In this document: positions 59,185-64,000 of the stretch, piece after piece | Position numbering within the stretch: position 1 is the stretch's first letter | Layout of the letters: every line of letters starts with the position of its first letter | Origin: Axinella damicornis | Taxonomy: Eukaryota > Porifera > Demospongiae > Axinellida > Axinellidae | Assembly: GCA_963931865.1 (NCBI GenBank) | Contig: OZ007515.1 | Location: 10,489,663 to 10,553,662, forward strand | DNA length: 64,000 nt | Direction: 5' to 3' | Made by a program: the position numbers and the translations under genes | The notes under the pieces: generated by a model | Database searches by the model: none | What the model was told of the DNA's origin: nothing | The model's input: only the letters and a program-made list of their open reading frames with translations

Positions 59185-60235
59185 TCAGACACTGTCTTGC
59201 TCAATTTTCCTCTTCTTTGCACTGCTCCTGCCACCTGGTGGCAACGGTTCTTGGCCCTTTCGCTTCCCCCCTGTAGTCGCATGGTCCCTCTCCCAGTCTG
59301 CGAATTTCTCAGCAATTGCCTCCTGGTCCTCTTTCTTCAGTTTGGAGTAACCAGTCAGTTCCTCAACGCCCACACCTGCTGCTCCAAGTTCCTCCACCCA
59401 CTGCAAGAAGCAATCTGTATGGTGCCACGATGGAATCTCCCCACCATGTAAAAACCCTCGCCTCTCTGCAACCTCCACGTCAAACACCAACTTGCCTATG
59501 CGTAACTCCCCTTTGGGTATCCTACAGGGACATGCTGCGCATGAACTCCGCCCAGATTTTGCATACTCCACGTGGAGGTCAACTCGGGTGGTTTTCCTTC
59601 CACTCCGGGTCATGGGGCCAGGTTTGGCACTCTGCTTGGCCGTCCTGACTGTAGAGCTGTGTCCGGGTGTACGTTCGCTTCCCGATCTCTCCATCTCGAT
59701 AGCTGCGTAGAACTGGAACTGTGGAAGCTGGGCGCGGCTTGGATTGCGCACCGAATAATTTGGCAGGGGATTCCCCAGATTCTATTATCGAGCGAACAAA
59801 AGCCAAGACGCAAGGTACAGAGAGTACATTGTCATTGTACTTCCAGTAATCTTTCCCCTACCCCACATCAAGTTATGATCAAGGCTAAGGAGTATCCGGT
59901 CATGGGTCGGGGATCAAGACATGAAAAAACACTTTTTATCTACTCTAATCACTGCAAGTTAGTGCATGATGTGGGCTCATGCAGAGCAGAACCAGGTCCT
60001 CAATGCAAACCATGTGGTGTAGATCTACCCTCTTTCGAATTCCCGGACCATTTTTCCCTGTATGGCCTTAGCCTTTTTCCCAGACGATTTTTCGCTCTCG
60101 GCGGAATGTAAAGTCTGGCCCGTGAGACTAGTATGGCCTTGGAATGTAGTTCTCCCGGGTAGAGCACCACCTCACCACTGACACGAAGAATCACCCACCG
60201 CTCTACCTCCTCATATCTGGTAACTGAACAGGACT
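59185..60235 (-). CDS. PARP-type zinc-finger protein
   Basis: The main exon, 59702 down to 59185, encodes a single PARP-type zinc finger. Its signature is YAKSGRSSCAAC (first Cys pair), IPKGELRIG, then WHHTDCF (His and Cys ligands), then LTGYSKLKKEDQEAI; a basic nuclear-signal-like tail (GKRKG, SAKKRKIEQ) follows. This module in PARP1 and DNA ligase III binds DNA breaks; no catalytic domain is present here, so a small DNA-binding protein is inferred. A second exon, about 60235-60029 (VERWVILRVSGEVVLYPGEL), joins it in phase 1. If that exon is not used, translation could start at 59694 or 59751. Upstream exons would lie toward the TMEM129 gene. Confidence 0.75.
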
Positions 60236-60271
60236 CTATTTTACAATGGGAATGTACATGTGACCTCTACA

Positions 60272-60390
60272 TAGCCTCGTTCCCAGGCCTTCTCACCCCT
60301 GTGTTTGTCGCTGGGGTGAGAACGTGGGAATGAGGGACTTCTCACCCCAGCGTGGGAACGCTGGGGTGAGAAGTCCTGGGAATGAGGCTA
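60272..60390. mobile_element. 119-bp fold-back element with perfect 9-bp target duplication
   Basis: TAGCCTCGTTCCCAGGCCTT start, inverse AATGAGGCTA end; ACCTCTACA at 60263-60271 and 60391-60399. Internal direct and inverted TTCTCACCCCAGCG repeats. Confidence 0.9.
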
Positions 60391-60777
60391 ACCTCTACAA
60401 CTTATAAATCTTCACTTCACAATATTTGTGCTTCAACTGACCGCTAGGGAGTCGGCTGTGTTCACCTCCTGTACCAGTTAACCGATATACCTGCTATCAT
60501 GTTATAACGGAAATGCTATTGAAACTCGTTGCAGACGGGACACCGGAACTGTAGTGACCAGCACTCCATGCATGTTGCTATTGAGGAACTATCACAATAA
60601 CTTTGGGGACAGCTGGAATGTTGGCAGAGGTTACACAATCCTGTTCAGAGTGCCGCCTTTGTCTCCCCACTTTCACCCCACCCCCTTTGATGCTGTAACT
60701 TGTTTGTCATGCGGGACTAACCTGTTCGTTGGAGCCTCACTCTCTCATTCATCCCTTCTGTAGGTCTGAAGGTCATC

Positions 60778-63647
<2,870 letters not shown>

Positions 63648-63666
63648 GTATGTTGGCCACCGGCCC

Positions 63667-63746
63667 ATAGCCTCATTCCCAGGCCTTCTCACTCCAGCAT
63701 TTGTTGCTTGCAGTGCTACTGTGGAGAAGGCCTGGAAACAAGGCTA
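63667..63746. mobile_element. Fold-back element, TAGCCTCATTCCCAGG family
   Basis: TAGCCTCATTCCCAGGCCTT start and GAAGGCCTGGAAACAAGGCT end around 40 bp; intronic, 19 bp after a TMEM129 exon. Confidence 0.75.
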
Positions 63747-63816
63747 CCCATACGTAGCCACACTCCCTTGTCCATTACCATATCATCTCCAGGCCATTTG
63801 TGTAGCTCATTCCCTA

Positions 63817-64000
63817 TATACAGCCTCATTCCTAGATCATTCCTACAGCCTCATTCCTGCATTCCTACAGCCTCATTCCTGCCATTCCTACAGCCTCATT
63901 CCAATGCCATTCCTACAGCCTCATTCCTGCCATTCCTAGAGCCTCATTCCAATGCCATTCCTACAGCCTCATTCCTGACATTCCTACAGCCTAATTCCAA
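63817..64000. repeat. 22-25-bp minisatellite reaching the window edge
   Basis: Eight units of TACAGCCTCATTCCTGCCAT + TCC, some with AATGCCATTCC. The unit contains GCCTCATTCC, the start of the fold-back family terminus, so it may derive from that element. Confidence 0.9.

Overview
The window looks like nuclear DNA of a marine invertebrate, most likely a demosponge. Genes have short introns with canonical GT/AG sites, and domain-encoding exons are almost all symmetric phase 1-1. Non-coding DNA is rich in AGCT/TAGC runs and densely packed with small inverted-repeat transposons. The species call is inference; the eukaryotic gene structure is seen directly.

From about 1 to 56 kb the window is a tandemly duplicated, heavily recombined cluster of two interleaved gene classes. 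Class 1 is Ig-superfamily transmembrane receptors: a 5'-truncated Ig-Ig-TM-CARD-like gene (1-4241); a broken Ig/FN3-like/TM copy fused to a coiled coil (15.2-16.7 kb); an Ig-Ig-FN3-like-TM gene lacking its first exon (17.1-19.0 kb); a TM-CARD-like gene (24.9-28.6 kb); an apparently complete Ig-Ig-Ig-FN3-like-TM gene (43.1-45.5 kb); and two close tandem paralogs with related ectodomains and different cytoplasmic tails (47.0-50.4 and 52.5-56.0 kb). Class 2 is cytoplasmic death-fold and coiled-coil genes in three repeated units. Each unit reads death domain type A, death domain type B, coiled-coil protein: 8.5/12.4/13.4 kb, 21.0/22.8/23.4 kb and 32.3/36.1/38.6 kb.

The two classes exchange parts. 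Coiled-coil sequence is fused to an Ig receptor tail, an acidic last exon is shared by a coiled-coil gene and the Ig-CARD receptor, and introns upstream of CARD-like exons are homologous to introns after coiled-coil exons. A reasonable inference is a receptor-plus-adaptor recognition locus signalling through death-fold contacts, comparable in layout to clustered polymorphic Ig receptors such as the Hydractinia Alr complex. No function is shown by sequence alone.

From 56.9 kb onward the window changes to ordinary single-copy genes: an unidentified single-pass membrane protein (+), a PARP-type zinc-finger protein (-) converging on it with 22 bp between stop codons, and a 3'-truncated TMEM129 orthologue (+).

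Many transposons can be placed exactly because an uninterrupted paralogous site exists elsewhere in the window. They include two hAT-type elements with 8-bp target duplications, a fold-back family with about 9-bp duplications, and a 704-bp fold-back element nested inside other insertions.
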